Assembly: GCA_902618245.1 (NCBI GenBank)
Contig: CACMZR010000001.1
Location: 277,507-328,354 of the forward strand
Length of the DNA stretch: 50,848 bases
Reading direction: 5' to 3'
Origin: an uncultured Bacteroidota bacterium
Lineage (GTDB): Bacteria > Bacteroidota > Bacteroidia > Flavobacteriales > Flavobacteriaceae
The position numbers and the translations under genes were made by a program. A model generated the notes under the pieces. The model saw only the letters and a program-made list of their open reading frames with translations, made no database searches and was not told where the DNA came from. Position 1 is the first letter of the stretch. Each line of letters begins with the position of its first letter. Shown here one piece after another: positions 1-8,488 of the stretch.

Positions 1-74
1 CTAGTTCCCTTTTGAGCAAAAGTTGCAATGCAAACAAATAAAAAAATCAATTTGTATAAATTTCTTTTAAGCAT
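1..74 (-). CDS. OmpH/Skp-family periplasmic chaperone (N-terminal fragment)
   Basis: Only the first 24 codons lie in the window; the gene runs off the left edge. The peptide starts MLKRNLYKLIFLF and has basic residues, a hydrophobic core and an Ala-X-Ala-like end (TFAQ), so it is a signal peptide. The identity comes from position: in Bacteroidetes one or two OmpH/Skp genes normally follow bamA, and this gene lies 61 bases downstream of bamA on the same strand. Skp-type proteins carry unfolded outer-membrane proteins through the periplasm to the BAM complex. The mature part is not visible, so the family call is inference from synteny; the exported nature is seen directly. Confidence 0.6.
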   Translation of the reverse strand, partial: MLKRNLYKLIFLFVCIATFAQKGT

Positions 75-135
75 AAAATAATAACGATGTAATTAGTATT
101 ATATTATAAAGTTAATGGCTGCTTTGGTTTTTTGT

Positions 136-2664
136 TTAGAATCTTTGACCAATAACAAAGTGTGTTTCCCATCCATTAGGTGTAGTCAAATTTGAATTCA
201 CATTATCAAAACCATAACCGAAATCTATTCCAAGTAAACCAAATGCAGGCATAAAAATTCTTACTCCAGCACCTGCAGAGCGCTTAGATCTAAAAGGATC
301 AAACTCTCTAAAGCTACTATAACCATTCCCTGCTTCTAGAAAAGTTAGAGCATATATTGAGGCACTTGGCTTAAGTGTAATAGGATAACGGAGTTCTAAA
401 GAAAATTTATTAAAAATTACGGAGCCGTCAGTACTTGAAAGAGATTGATTAGGATAGCCTCGCAACGCGATAGTTTCACGTCCGTCTAAAGCATAATTAA
501 TCATTCCGTCACCACCTAAAAAAAATCGTTCGAATGGAATGTTACCACGTGCGAGATTGTAAGCGCCTAAAAATCCAAAATCTGCCTGTGTTTTAAGAAT
601 TAATTTTTCATAGATAGGTGTGTACCAAGTTCCATTGAACTTGATTTTATAAAATTCAAGCCATCTAAATTTTTCTTGGTCTATTTTAGCAAGATCAGGA
701 TTACCATTTTCGTCTTGAAATTCAGTTAAAACTCCAAGGTTTGAAAAATCTTTCTTGCTAAATAATGAGTATGGAGGTGTTAATTTCGCGCTAATGCTAA
801 AAGTGGATCCGCCAGTTGGGAATATCGGATTAATTCTAGTATTATTTCTTGTGAGGTTAATGGTGTATGAAAGATTATTGGCTTGTCCGTCACCAAATGT
901 AAATAGTCCTGTGTAGTAATTTTTTAAGTTATAGTATTGAAATGAAACAGCTTGTGAAAGTTGAAAAAAGTCGTCTGGAATTCTAAGTCTTTTTGCTAAT
1001 CCAATTGTTGCCCCGCTTATTTGAAAAGATTGAGACTTGTCAGCTAGACCCGTAAAAAAATCATATCTGTATTGTATTGTGTGTTGCAGAGATGTTGAAA
1101 ATTGGACTGGTTGTTGACCTCCGAGCCATGGTTCAGAAAAGCTAAAACTGTAGGTATTATAAAACTGACTTGCCTGAAGTCTTAGTGCTAGTGTTTGGCC
1201 GTCACCCATAGGAAGTGGTTTGTACTTTGTTTTATCCAAGATATTTCTCATCGAAAAATTGTTAAATGAAAGCCCCAATGTCCCAATAAAGCCCCCTTGA
1301 CCATATCCCCCTTGAAGCTCAATTTGACTTGCTCCAGATTCAACTAAATCAAAACGTACGTCAATTGTTCCTGAGTTAGGATCAACATTTTCCATTTGTG
1401 GATTAATTTGTTCTGCATCAAAGAAGCCTAGTTGTCCAACTTCTCGAACAGTCCTTACTAATTTGTCTTTACTATAAAGCTCTCCTGGCTTAGTACGTAG
1501 CTCTCTATAAATCACATGATCATTTGTTTTTGTATTTCCTTCAACTACAATTTTATTAAAGTTTGCTAATTTTCCTTCAGTAATTCTAATCTCAAAATTA
1601 ATCGTATCCTCTACTGCACTTACTTCAACTGCATTTATATTAGAAAAAAGATACCCATTATTTTGATATAAGTTAGTAATATCATTTCCATCTGGTTTAC
1701 TTGTATCAGCAATCCTTTTTTTTAGTACTACACCGTTGTAAACATCTCCTTTTTTAAGACCTAAAATTTGTTGCAAAACGTCATTAGAGTAAACAGCATT
1801 TCCTATGAAATTGATGTCTCCAAAATAATATTTATTACCTTCCTCGATTTCTAAATTTAGTGATATCGATTTTGATTCTTTTTCATTTCTAATAACCGTA
1901 TCTAAAAGTAATCTAGCATCCCTATAACCTTGTTCCTTGTAAAAGTCAATCAATCCGACAAGATCTTCTTTAAAATCATTTACTATATATTTTGATCTCT
2001 TCCAAAAACGTATTGGATTTTTAGATTTGGTATTTTTTAGTTTCGATTTTAATTTAGCCTGTTTAAAAATCTGATTTCCCTTAAAATTGATATCCCTTAT
2101 CTTAATTCGTGGCCCTCTATCAACATTAACAACCATTTTATATGAATTTGTACCAACTGTATCTTTTATGGTATTCAAGGAAACCTTTGTATCTAAAAAT
2201 CCTTCTTTTTGATATTTATTAATGATATAATTTTTTGTATTAGTTAAAAAACTTTCTGAAAGTTTTTTACCTTCAACAAGATCAGTATCCTTAATAATAA
2301 CATCAATCTTAGATTTTTTCAAGCCATTAATTTTGACATTTGTCAATGTTGGAAGTTCAACTATTTCAAGCTCTAATGATATGTTATTGTTATTTACTTT
2401 AGTTACGAAAATATTAATATCACTAAATAGTTCTAATGCCCAAAGCTTATTAATCATAGCACTAATTTTTTCTCCAGGAACTTTAATTTTCTCACCTACA
2501 TTTAGTCCACTATAAGAAATTACTGTTTGCTCGTTGAAAGTTTTGATACCACTGACACTTATTGAATCAAGCTTGTAAGTCTTTCCCTTTACGAACCCAC
2601 TAGTTTGTGCATAAAATGGATTTCCCATAAAAAAAGCTACTCCAATTAACCATATTTTCAGCAC
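136..2664 (-). CDS. bamA: Outer membrane protein assembly factor BamA
   Basis: Omp85-family protein of about 842 residues. It has a signal peptide ending FYAQ, a periplasmic region with several POTRA-type repeats (for example IKIRDINFKGNQIF and KYYFGDINFIGNAVYS), and a C-terminal beta-barrel closing with a terminal Phe (FVIGQRF), the usual beta-signal. It inserts beta-barrel proteins into the outer membrane. The start is uncertain. The open frame begins at a TTG at 2700, inside uppS. A GTG at 2664 lies 7 bases after the uppS stop and gives a compact signal peptide (VLKIWLIGVAFF), so it is preferred here. There is no usable ATG upstream of the hydrophobic core. Gene order nadK-DUF6089-uppS-bamA-ompH is typical of Bacteroidetes. 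Confidence 0.95.
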   Translation of the reverse strand: MLKIWLIGVAFFMGNPFYAQTSGFVKGKTYKLDSISVSGIKTFNEQTVISYSGLNVGEKIKVPGEKISAMINKLWALELFSDINIFVTKVNNNNISLELEIVELPTLTNVKINGLKKSKIDVIIKDTDLVEGKKLSESFLTNTKNYIINKYQKEGFLDTKVSLNTIKDTVGTNSYKMVVNVDRGPRIKIRDINFKGNQIFKQAKLKSKLKNTKSKNPIRFWKRSKYIVNDFKEDLVGLIDFYKEQGYRDARLLLDTVIRNEKESKSISLNLEIEEGNKYYFGDINFIGNAVYSNDVLQQILGLKKGDVYNGVVLKKRIADTSKPDGNDITNLYQNNGYLFSNINAVEVSAVEDTINFEIRITEGKLANFNKIVVEGNTKTNDHVIYRELRTKPGELYSKDKLVRTVREVGQLGFFDAEQINPQMENVDPNSGTIDVRFDLVESGASQIELQGGYGQGGFIGTLGLSFNNFSMRNILDKTKYKPLPMGDGQTLALRLQASQFYNTYSFSFSEPWLGGQQPVQFSTSLQHTIQYRYDFFTGLADKSQSFQISGATIGLAKRLRIPDDFFQLSQAVSFQYYNLKNYYTGLFTFGDGQANNLSYTINLTRNNTRINPIFPTGGSTFSISAKLTPPYSLFSKKDFSNLGVLTEFQDENGNPDLAKIDQEKFRWLEFYKIKFNGTWYTPIYEKLILKTQADFGFLGAYNLARGNIPFERFFLGGDGMINYALDGRETIALRGYPNQSLSSTDGSVIFNKFSLELRYPITLKPSASIYALTFLEAGNGYSSFREFDPFRSKRSAGAGVRIFMPAFGLLGIDFGYGFDNVNSNLTTPNGWETHFVIGQRF

Positions 2665-2671
2665 GAAGTAA

Positions 2672-3388
2672 TTATATGATTTGTTCGCTCGTCTTTCCAA
2701 ATCGCCGTTCTCTTTTTTTATAATTTATTAATGCCTTTTGTAAATCTTCTTTTTTAAAATCAGGCCAAAGAGTTTTCGTGAAGTATAATTCTGCGTAGGC
2801 AATATGCCATAATAGAAAATTACTGATTCTTTCTTCACCACTTGTCCTAATTAGTAAATCCACCGGAGGTAAGTTTCTCGTATAAAGATGACTAATTATA
2901 GTCGATTCATCAACTTTTTCAGGTGAAATTATACTATTTTTAACTTTATTGGATATTGTTTTGACCGCTTCAATGATTTCTTCTTTTGCACCATAATTTA
3001 GTGCAAGTGTGAGGACCATCTTTTTATTTTTTTTTGTCTTTTCAATAACAAACATTAGTTCATCTTTAACTGAATTTGGTAATGAATTTAAATCACCAAC
3101 TGAACACAATTTAATTTTGTTTTTGTTTAACCGACTAAATTCTTTTTTTAAAGAACTAACAAGTAGTTTCATAAGTAAGTTAACTTCCTTTTTTGGACGA
3201 TTCCAATTTTCAGTTGAAAAAGCAAAAAGTGTTAGAAATTTTATGTTTTTTCTAGCAGCCTCCTCAACAATCTCGCTAACCGTTTCAGCACCACGTGTAT
3301 GTCCTGCAAATCTTTTTTTTCCAACTTTTTTTGCCCAACGGCCATTGCCATCCATTATAATGGCTATATGTTTAGGAATTTTATTCAT
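2672..3388 (-). CDS. uppS: Isoprenyl transferase (di-trans,poly-cis-undecaprenyl diphosphate synthase)
   Basis: A 238-residue cis-prenyltransferase. The N-terminal signature IAIIMDGNGRWAKK contains the catalytic Asp and the diphosphate-binding residues. FAFSTENWNRP follows at about residues 76-86, and the C-terminal RTSGEERISNFLLWHIAYAEL is the second conserved substrate-binding block. The enzyme condenses isopentenyl diphosphate units onto farnesyl diphosphate to make the C55 lipid carrier for peptidoglycan and surface-polysaccharide synthesis. The length is normal. The start ATG directly abuts the stop codon of the upstream DUF6089 gene, and the 3' end runs to within 7 bases of the likely bamA start, so the three genes are probably co-transcribed and translationally linked. 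Confidence 0.97.
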   Translation of the reverse strand: MNKIPKHIAIIMDGNGRWAKKVGKKRFAGHTRGAETVSEIVEEAARKNIKFLTLFAFSTENWNRPKKEVNLLMKLLVSSLKKEFSRLNKNKIKLCSVGDLNSLPNSVKDELMFVIEKTKKNKKMVLTLALNYGAKEEIIEAVKTISNKVKNSIISPEKVDESTIISHLYTRNLPPVDLLIRTSGEERISNFLLWHIAYAELYFTKTLWPDFKKEDLQKALINYKKRERRFGKTSEQII

Positions 3389-4099
3389 CTATTCTTTGCA
3401 ATAACATGGAAGATCGCCAAAGGTAAATGAAATTGTGAAACCTGTAAAAATATACCAGTCATTATTATTAATATTTCCAAATTTATAATTTAAATTGTTT
3501 GCGTATTGATTTTCCGGATTACTGCCATCTAAATTATCTGTTAAAGCATACCTGGCGCCAACTTCAAAACCTAGCACAAAAAACGGATTTGGATTAAATT
3601 TAAACCCAACACTTATCGGAATAGCAATTTTTCTATCTTTTCCATAGTTATTGTATACAGGTTCAACTGACGAATTACCTGGTTCAATAAAAAATTGGTC
3701 ATACCTAAAATAACCTATACCATAAAAAATGTACGGGGTAAAGCTTAAGACAGGCTCATGCAAATTAAACTCTTTAAAATTTATTTCAACACCAGCAGCT
3801 GCCTCTTCAATTGAATTACTAATTTTATAAGATCTTCTGAATCGGTTAATATCATTATTTCTATATTCATTTTCATTCAGCGTTGTTAATGTAAATCCAC
3901 CTCTCAATGAATATCTGTCTGTAATATTCCATCTGTAGATAATACCATAGGCAAATTCATTTGGATCTAAATATCGATGAGATCCAACATCACCAACATA
4001 GTTACTGCCTCCAAGAAAAATCCCAATTTCATGAAATTGAGCTTTAATTAAAGGAGTAAAAAAAAATATTAATATAAAATAATGAATTTTCTTGAACAT
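3389..4099 (-). CDS. DUF6089-family outer-membrane-type protein
   Basis: A 236-residue protein with a signal peptide (MFKKIHYFILIFFFTPLIKAQ) and alternating aromatic/polar strands throughout (for example YGIIYRWNITDRYSLRGGF and YIFYGIGYFRYDQFF), which suggests a small outer-membrane beta-barrel. Its position between nadK and uppS-bamA, and the N-terminal motif EIGIFLGGSNYVGDVG, match the DUF6089 family that I recall from this place in many Bacteroidetes. It has no known enzymatic motif. Its conserved linkage to bamA hints at an envelope role, but that is inference. It abuts uppS with no intergenic base and lies 57 bases after nadK. Confidence 0.8.
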   Translation of the reverse strand: MFKKIHYFILIFFFTPLIKAQFHEIGIFLGGSNYVGDVGSHRYLDPNEFAYGIIYRWNITDRYSLRGGFTLTTLNENEYRNNDINRFRRSYKISNSIEEAAAGVEINFKEFNLHEPVLSFTPYIFYGIGYFRYDQFFIEPGNSSVEPVYNNYGKDRKIAIPISVGFKFNPNPFFVLGFEVGARYALTDNLDGSNPENQYANNLNYKFGNINNNDWYIFTGFTISFTFGDLPCYCKE

Positions 4100-4156
4100 T
4101 TTTCAATTAAACTAAAACGATGTTAGGTGTTTAGTATTAACCGAAAAAGCCTGAAT

Positions 4157-5038
4157 TTATTGTGTATTTCGTGAATCGTGCCCCCAGAAAAACTTTTCTC
4201 TTAATGTATCGAAAAAGTATGTTCCATGTAATTGAATAGTTAGAAGATTAAAATCAGCTTTTTTTATATAAATATCGTTACCGTTTTCAATAGTAAATAT
4301 TTTTGAATCTAATGAAAGTAAATGAGTGTTGCCTCTACCTTTTACAGATATTTCTAAAGTTGTTTCTTCAGGTACAATAAGGGGTCTCATATTTATGTTA
4401 TGTGGAGCTATAGGATTAATCACTAAGCATTTAGATGATGGAGTGACAATTGGCCCACCACTACTTAAAGAATAACCAGTTGAACCTGTTGGAGTTGCTA
4501 TTATTAGTCCGTCAGACCAATAAGTTGTTAGGTATTGGTCATTTAATTTTGTATCAATGCTAAGCATAGATGTTGTATTTTTTCTATTAATGGTAACTTC
4601 ATTTAAAGCATAACCAAAGTCATTTGATGCTTCAGAGTTATATTTTGTAGATACTTCTAATAAAGATCTTTCAACAAAATCATATTTGCCCTCAAAAAAT
4701 TGATTAAGTCCTTCTTCTAAAGTATTTTTTTTTATAGTTGTTAAAAAACCCAATCTTCCAGCATTGATTCCTAAAATGGGGATTTTGGAATCCTTAATTA
4801 ATGATACAGATCTCAAAAGTGTTCCATCACCACCAATAGAAAATAAAAAGTCAACCTTTTCATTAAATAATTCATCATCTTTAAAATAATTGTAATTAAT
4901 TGCACCATCACCTAAATATTTTTTTATTCTATCGAATAGTATAAAATTATATTCTTTGGAATTAAGATAGTCAATTACAGTTTTGACATAATCAATTGAT
5001 TTTGGTGAAAAAAATGCGCTATATATGGCGATATTCAT
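4157..5038 (-). CDS. nadK: NAD kinase
   Basis: A 293-residue ATP-NAD kinase that phosphorylates NAD to NADP in the cytosol. The diagnostic GGDGTLLRS motif at about residues 70-78 holds the catalytic Asp. NEVTINR and the glycine-rich segment TPTGSTGYSLSSGGPIV form the NAD-binding site, followed by the conserved NPIAPHNINMRPLIV strand. The length fits the bacterial family. It is the first gene of the minus-strand envelope cluster and is divergent from pdxJ, with about 120 bases between the two starts. The same neighbourhood (pdxJ, hydrolase, nadK, DUF6089, uppS, bamA) is common in flavobacteria. Confidence 0.97.
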   Translation of the reverse strand: MNIAIYSAFFSPKSIDYVKTVIDYLNSKEYNFILFDRIKKYLGDGAINYNYFKDDELFNEKVDFLFSIGGDGTLLRSVSLIKDSKIPILGINAGRLGFLTTIKKNTLEEGLNQFFEGKYDFVERSLLEVSTKYNSEASNDFGYALNEVTINRKNTTSMLSIDTKLNDQYLTTYWSDGLIIATPTGSTGYSLSSGGPIVTPSSKCLVINPIAPHNINMRPLIVPEETTLEISVKGRGNTHLLSLDSKIFTIENGNDIYIKKADFNLLTIQLHGTYFFDTLREKFFWGHDSRNTQ

Positions 5039-5142
5039 ATTACATATTTCAACTGTAAAGTTACAAAACTCGTTACAACCTTTATTTTAAGTTTCAATAA
5101 TTAATTTGTCATTAATTTATTTTAAAAGTCTAACATTAAGGA

Positions 5143-5150
5143 TATTTTTG
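5143..5150 (+). promoter_or_regulatory. Candidate -7 box (TATTTTTG) of the pdxJ promoter
   Basis: TATTTTTG matches the Bacteroidetes -7 consensus TAnnTTTG. It ends 9 bases before the pdxJ ATG at 5160, so the transcript would have a very short leader. No TTG stands at the normal 17-23 base spacing upstream, so the -33 part is weak. The call rests on this one element and its position. Confidence 0.4.
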
Positions 5151-5159
5151 CAAAATAAT

Positions 5160-5876
5160 ATGACTTTACTCAGTGTAAATATTAATAAAGTAGCAACCCT
5201 AAGAAATTCAAGGGGCGGGAATGTACCAGATTTACTGAAAGTTGCAAAAGACTTACAAGAGTTCGGTGCACAGGGAATTACAATTCATCCGAGACCAGAC
5301 GAAAGACACATTCGATATGAAGATGCAAAGAATTTACCTAAAGTAGTTAAAACAGAATTTAATATTGAAGGTAATCCCACAACAAAATTTTTGAATCTAG
5401 TATGTGAAGTAAAACCTACCCAAGTAACATTAGTTCCTGACGCTGAAGATGCAATCACATCAAGTGCTGGATGGAATACCAAAAAACATGCTAAATTTTT
5501 GAAGGGTGTTATTGATAAACTAAAAATTGAAGGTATTCGAACTTCAATTTTTGTTGACCCCGACATCTCAATTATTGAGGCAGCACTTGAAACTGGCACA
5601 GACAGAATAGAATTGTACACAGAAAACTATGCTAAAACTTATAATTTGAATCGAGAAAATGGAATAACTCCATATATTTTAGCAGCTGAGAAAGCCACAG
5701 AATTAGGAATTGGAGTTAATGCTGGACATGATTTAAACCTAAAAAATTTAGCATATTTTGCCCAAAATATTCCTGATTTATTAGAAGTTTCAATTGGTCA
5801 TGCTCTCATTTCTGAAAGCTTATATTTAGGATTTAAAAATGTTATCCCTAAGTATTTAGAATGTCTAGTAAATTGA
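5160..5876 (+). CDS. pdxJ: Pyridoxine 5'-phosphate synthase
   Basis: A 238-residue TIM-barrel enzyme that condenses 1-deoxy-D-xylulose 5-phosphate with 3-amino-2-oxopropyl phosphate to give pyridoxine 5'-phosphate, the last ring-forming step of de novo vitamin B6 synthesis. Seen: LSVNINKVATLRNSRGG at the N-terminus, GITIHPRPDERHI (catalytic His region), QVTLVPD, FVDPD, RIELYTENYA and the phosphate-binding GVNAGHDLN, ending with EVSIGHALISESL. The frame is open upstream to 5106, but the ATG at 5160 gives the standard PdxJ N-terminus and follows a -7 box. The 3' end overlaps the next gene by 16 bases. Confidence 0.96.
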   Translation: MTLLSVNINKVATLRNSRGGNVPDLLKVAKDLQEFGAQGITIHPRPDERHIRYEDAKNLPKVVKTEFNIEGNPTTKFLNLVCEVKPTQVTLVPDAEDAITSSAGWNTKKHAKFLKGVIDKLKIEGIRTSIFVDPDISIIEAALETGTDRIELYTENYAKTYNLNRENGITPYILAAEKATELGIGVNAGHDLNLKNLAYFAQNIPDLLEVSIGHALISESLYLGFKNVIPKYLECLVN

Positions 5877-6652
5877 AAATACTTCACAGCAAAATAACCT
5901 CTGATAAAGGAAAAGAATTATTAATCCTCCACGGTTTTCTTGGTATGGGAGATAATTGGAAAACATATGCTAATGTTTTGACCAAAATAGGTTACAGGGT
6001 TCATCTTATTGATCAAAGAAACCACGGTAAAAGTTTTTGGAGTGAAGAATTTTCCTACTCAGTTATGGCAGAGGATATTTTAAATTATTGCAAATTTCAT
6101 AACCTTGGACAAATTTTTATACTTGGTCATTCTATGGGTGGCAAGGTTGCTATGGAGCTTGCATTTAATCATTCGTATTTACTCAAAGCATTTATTATAG
6201 CAGATATTTCACCTAGAAAATACGAACCTAAGCACGAGCAAATTTTAAATGGACTGTCATGTCTGGATTTTAATAAAATTAATTCAAGAGCAGCAGCAGA
6301 TGAAATGTTGTCAATTATTATCCCTGAAAATTCCTTGAGACAGTTTTTACTTAAAAATCTTTACTGGGTTGAAAAAGGAAGGCTAGGTTTAAGAGTTAAT
6401 ATTGAAGTTCTTAAAAAAGCCAGTCATTTAATTGGAAAAGAATTAAACTATAATGTTAATTCTAAATTACCCTGCCTTTTTCTTAAAGGTGAGAACTCTG
6501 ATTATATTTTAGATAGTGATGAAGATATAATTAGAGACTATTTTCCTAAAGCTAAAATAGCTACAATCTCCAAAGCGGGCCACTGGCTTCATGCAGAAAA
6601 TCCAAAAGAATTTATTGAAGTTACTTCCAAATGGTTGAATAAATTTGGTTGA
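5861..6652 (+). CDS. Alpha/beta-fold hydrolase (YbfF-like esterase)
   Basis: A 263-residue alpha/beta hydrolase. LHGFLGMGDNW is the oxyanion-hole HGF motif, DQRNHGKS follows strand 4, and the nucleophile elbow is GHSMGG (Ser of G-X-S-X-G). The acid residue lies in the ENSDYI region, and the catalytic His is in KAGHWLHAENP near the C-terminus. The nearest well-known relative by pattern is E. coli YbfF, an acyl-CoA/ester hydrolase, but the substrate cannot be read from the sequence. No signal peptide, so cytoplasmic. It overlaps the 3' end of pdxJ by 16 bases, which implies co-transcription. This pdxJ-hydrolase pairing is one I recall from other flavobacteria. Confidence 0.88.
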   Translation: MSSKLKILHSKITSDKGKELLILHGFLGMGDNWKTYANVLTKIGYRVHLIDQRNHGKSFWSEEFSYSVMAEDILNYCKFHNLGQIFILGHSMGGKVAMELAFNHSYLLKAFIIADISPRKYEPKHEQILNGLSCLDFNKINSRAAADEMLSIIIPENSLRQFLLKNLYWVEKGRLGLRVNIEVLKKASHLIGKELNYNVNSKLPCLFLKGENSDYILDSDEDIIRDYFPKAKIATISKAGHWLHAENPKEFIEVTSKWLNKFG

Positions 6653-6743
6653 TTTATAACATCCGTAGAAAAATTGTGAAATTTATTGTAGTCAAGGTGT
6701 TAAAAACTAATCTTATTATATTTTTATTCAAAAATTTAGTTTA

Positions 6744-7229
6744 ATGAATGCTCTCATACGAAAAGCTGAAAAAAAAGACAGTTTAGCGATATTAAATTTA
6801 ATTAAAGAGCTTGCACTTTTCGAAAAAGAGCCAGAAAGTGTCAAACTGAAATTATCTGATATAGAAAATGATGGTTTTGGGACGAAACCATTATTTGAAT
6901 GTATCGTCGCAGAGATAAATAAGAGGATAATTGGAATGGCCATCTACTATCCGCGTTATTCGACTTGGAACGGACCAACTATTCATTTAGAAGATTTAAT
7001 TGTTTCTGAACAATATAAAGGTAAAGGTATAGGGACTCAGTTGTATTCAAATTTTATTAAAATGGCCTTAAATTCAGGCGTCAAAAGGGTTGAATGGAAT
7101 GTTTTAGATTGGAATAGTCCTGCAATAAACTTTTATAAAAAAAGTGGGGCTAAAGTTTTGGATGATTGGAGATCAGTTCAAATGCACCGTTCCGAAATGA
7201 AGAAATATTTAAAAAATAAAGAACATTAG
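6744..7229 (+). CDS. GNAT-family N-acetyltransferase
   Basis: A 161-residue single-domain GNAT protein. It begins NALIRKAEKKDSLAILNLIKELA, the usual first strand and helix. The acetyl-CoA pyrophosphate-binding motif A is EDLIVSEQYKGKGIGTQLY, and NSPAINFYKKSGAKVLDDW is motif B with the conserved Tyr. The pattern resembles the diamine/spermidine N-acetyltransferase-like subgroup, but the acceptor substrate is not determined. It is preceded by about 90 bases with no gene and followed 8 bases later by aspartokinase, so the two may be co-transcribed. Confidence 0.87.
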   Translation: MNALIRKAEKKDSLAILNLIKELALFEKEPESVKLKLSDIENDGFGTKPLFECIVAEINKRIIGMAIYYPRYSTWNGPTIHLEDLIVSEQYKGKGIGTQLYSNFIKMALNSGVKRVEWNVLDWNSPAINFYKKSGAKVLDDWRSVQMHRSEMKKYLKNKEH

Positions 7230-7237
7230 ATTAAGTA

Positions 7238-8488
7238 ATGAAAGTTTTTAAATTTGGTGGTGCATCAGTTAGAGATGCAGAAGGTGTAAAAAATCTTGTT
7301 TCGGTTTTAAAAGAAGTCGGGTATGATAAAACAATAGTAGTTGTCTCAGCAATGGGGAAAACAACTAATGCCCTTGAGAAAATTTTAGATAATTATTTCA
7401 ATGATTCAAAAAAAACTATAGATGGATTACTTCAACTTAAGCAATATCACATACAAATTGTCAAAAATTTATTTGGAAATGATAGCTTTGAAATCGAAGA
7501 AACTATAAACAAACTTTTTGAAGAATTATCAGGATTTTTAAATACAAATAAGTCACCAAACTATAGTTTTGTTTATGATCAGGTTGTAAGTATTGGTGAA
7601 CTTTTATCTTCAAAAATAGTTCATGCATTTATGAAGTTTTCGGGATTGGACAATTATTGGCTTGATTCCCGGAAATGTATTAAAACTGACGATTACTATC
7701 GTGCTGCAAATTTAAATTGGGAGTTAACAAGTCAAAATATAAAAAACGGTTTGAAAGGGTATTCTCTCGCGGTAACTCAAGGATTTATTGGTAGTAATTC
7801 AAACAATTTCACCACAACATTAGGCAGGGAAGGATCAGATTATTCTGCCGCGATATTTGCATATGTTTTAAATGCATCATCTCTAACAATATGGAAAGAT
7901 GTTCCTGGGGTTTTAAATGGGGATCCGAGAGTATTTAAAAAAACTAAATTATTAAAAAAAATATCTTACAGAGAAGCTATAGAGCTCGCATTTTATGGTG
8001 CATCGGTGATTCATCCCAAGACTCTTCAACCACTGCAAAGAAAAGAAATACCTCTTCACGTAAAATCTTTTGAAAATCCCAAAAATGAAGGGACTGTGGT
8101 GTTAAAAGGTAAAAACTTAGATCCTTTTGTTCCATGCTACATCTTAAAAAAAAACCAAGTTTTGCTAAGACTTTCTACGATCGATTTTTCATTTATAGTT
8201 GAAGATAATATAAGTTATATTTTTAGATTATTGCATGATTATAAAATGACCGTTGAGCTTATTCAAAACTCAGCAATCAGTTTTTCAGTTTGTATAAACA
8301 ATAAATACAATAAATTAGATGAGTTATTACTTATTCTACGGGCAAAGTTTAATGTAGAAGTAAATGACGGGGTTGACTTATTCACTGTCAGACACTTTAA
8401 TCAGGAAGCATCTAACTTTATTAACAATATTGGAAAACCAATTTTATTAGAACAAAGAACAGAAGAAACTGCTCAATTTATCATTTAA
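7238..8488 (+). CDS. lysC: Aspartate kinase (monofunctional)
   Basis: A 416-residue amino-acid kinase, the first step from aspartate to lysine, threonine, methionine and diaminopimelate. Seen: the N-terminal KFGGASVRDAEGV nucleotide motif, SIGELLSSKI, the TTLGREGSDYSAAIFA substrate-binding segment, and WKDVPGVLNGDPR followed by YGASVIHPKTLQPL. The C-terminal region from about residue 300 is ACT-like, but I cannot tell whether it confers feedback inhibition. There is no fused homoserine dehydrogenase. The TAA stop overlaps the TAA stop of the opposing dehydrogenase gene within the four bases 8485-8488 (TTAA). Confidence 0.93.
   Translation: MKVFKFGGASVRDAEGVKNLVSVLKEVGYDKTIVVVSAMGKTTNALEKILDNYFNDSKKTIDGLLQLKQYHIQIVKNLFGNDSFEIEETINKLFEELSGFLNTNKSPNYSFVYDQVVSIGELLSSKIVHAFMKFSGLDNYWLDSRKCIKTDDYYRAANLNWELTSQNIKNGLKGYSLAVTQGFIGSNSNNFTTTLGREGSDYSAAIFAYVLNASSLTIWKDVPGVLNGDPRVFKKTKLLKKISYREAIELAFYGASVIHPKTLQPLQRKEIPLHVKSFENPKNEGTVVLKGKNLDPFVPCYILKKNQVLLRLSTIDFSFIVEDNISYIFRLLHDYKMTVELIQNSAISFSVCINNKYNKLDELLLILRAKFNVEVNDGVDLFTVRHFNQEASNFINNIGKPILLEQRTEETAQFII

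Noticed and set aside
3009-3404. 131-residue plus-strand frame opposite uppS
   Set aside because: Phe/Ser-rich shadow of the Lys/Glu-rich uppS coding strand; uppS has all family motifs.
5285-5620. 111-residue minus-strand frame opposite pdxJ
   Set aside because: Shadow of a well-conserved enzyme gene; no start context or motif.
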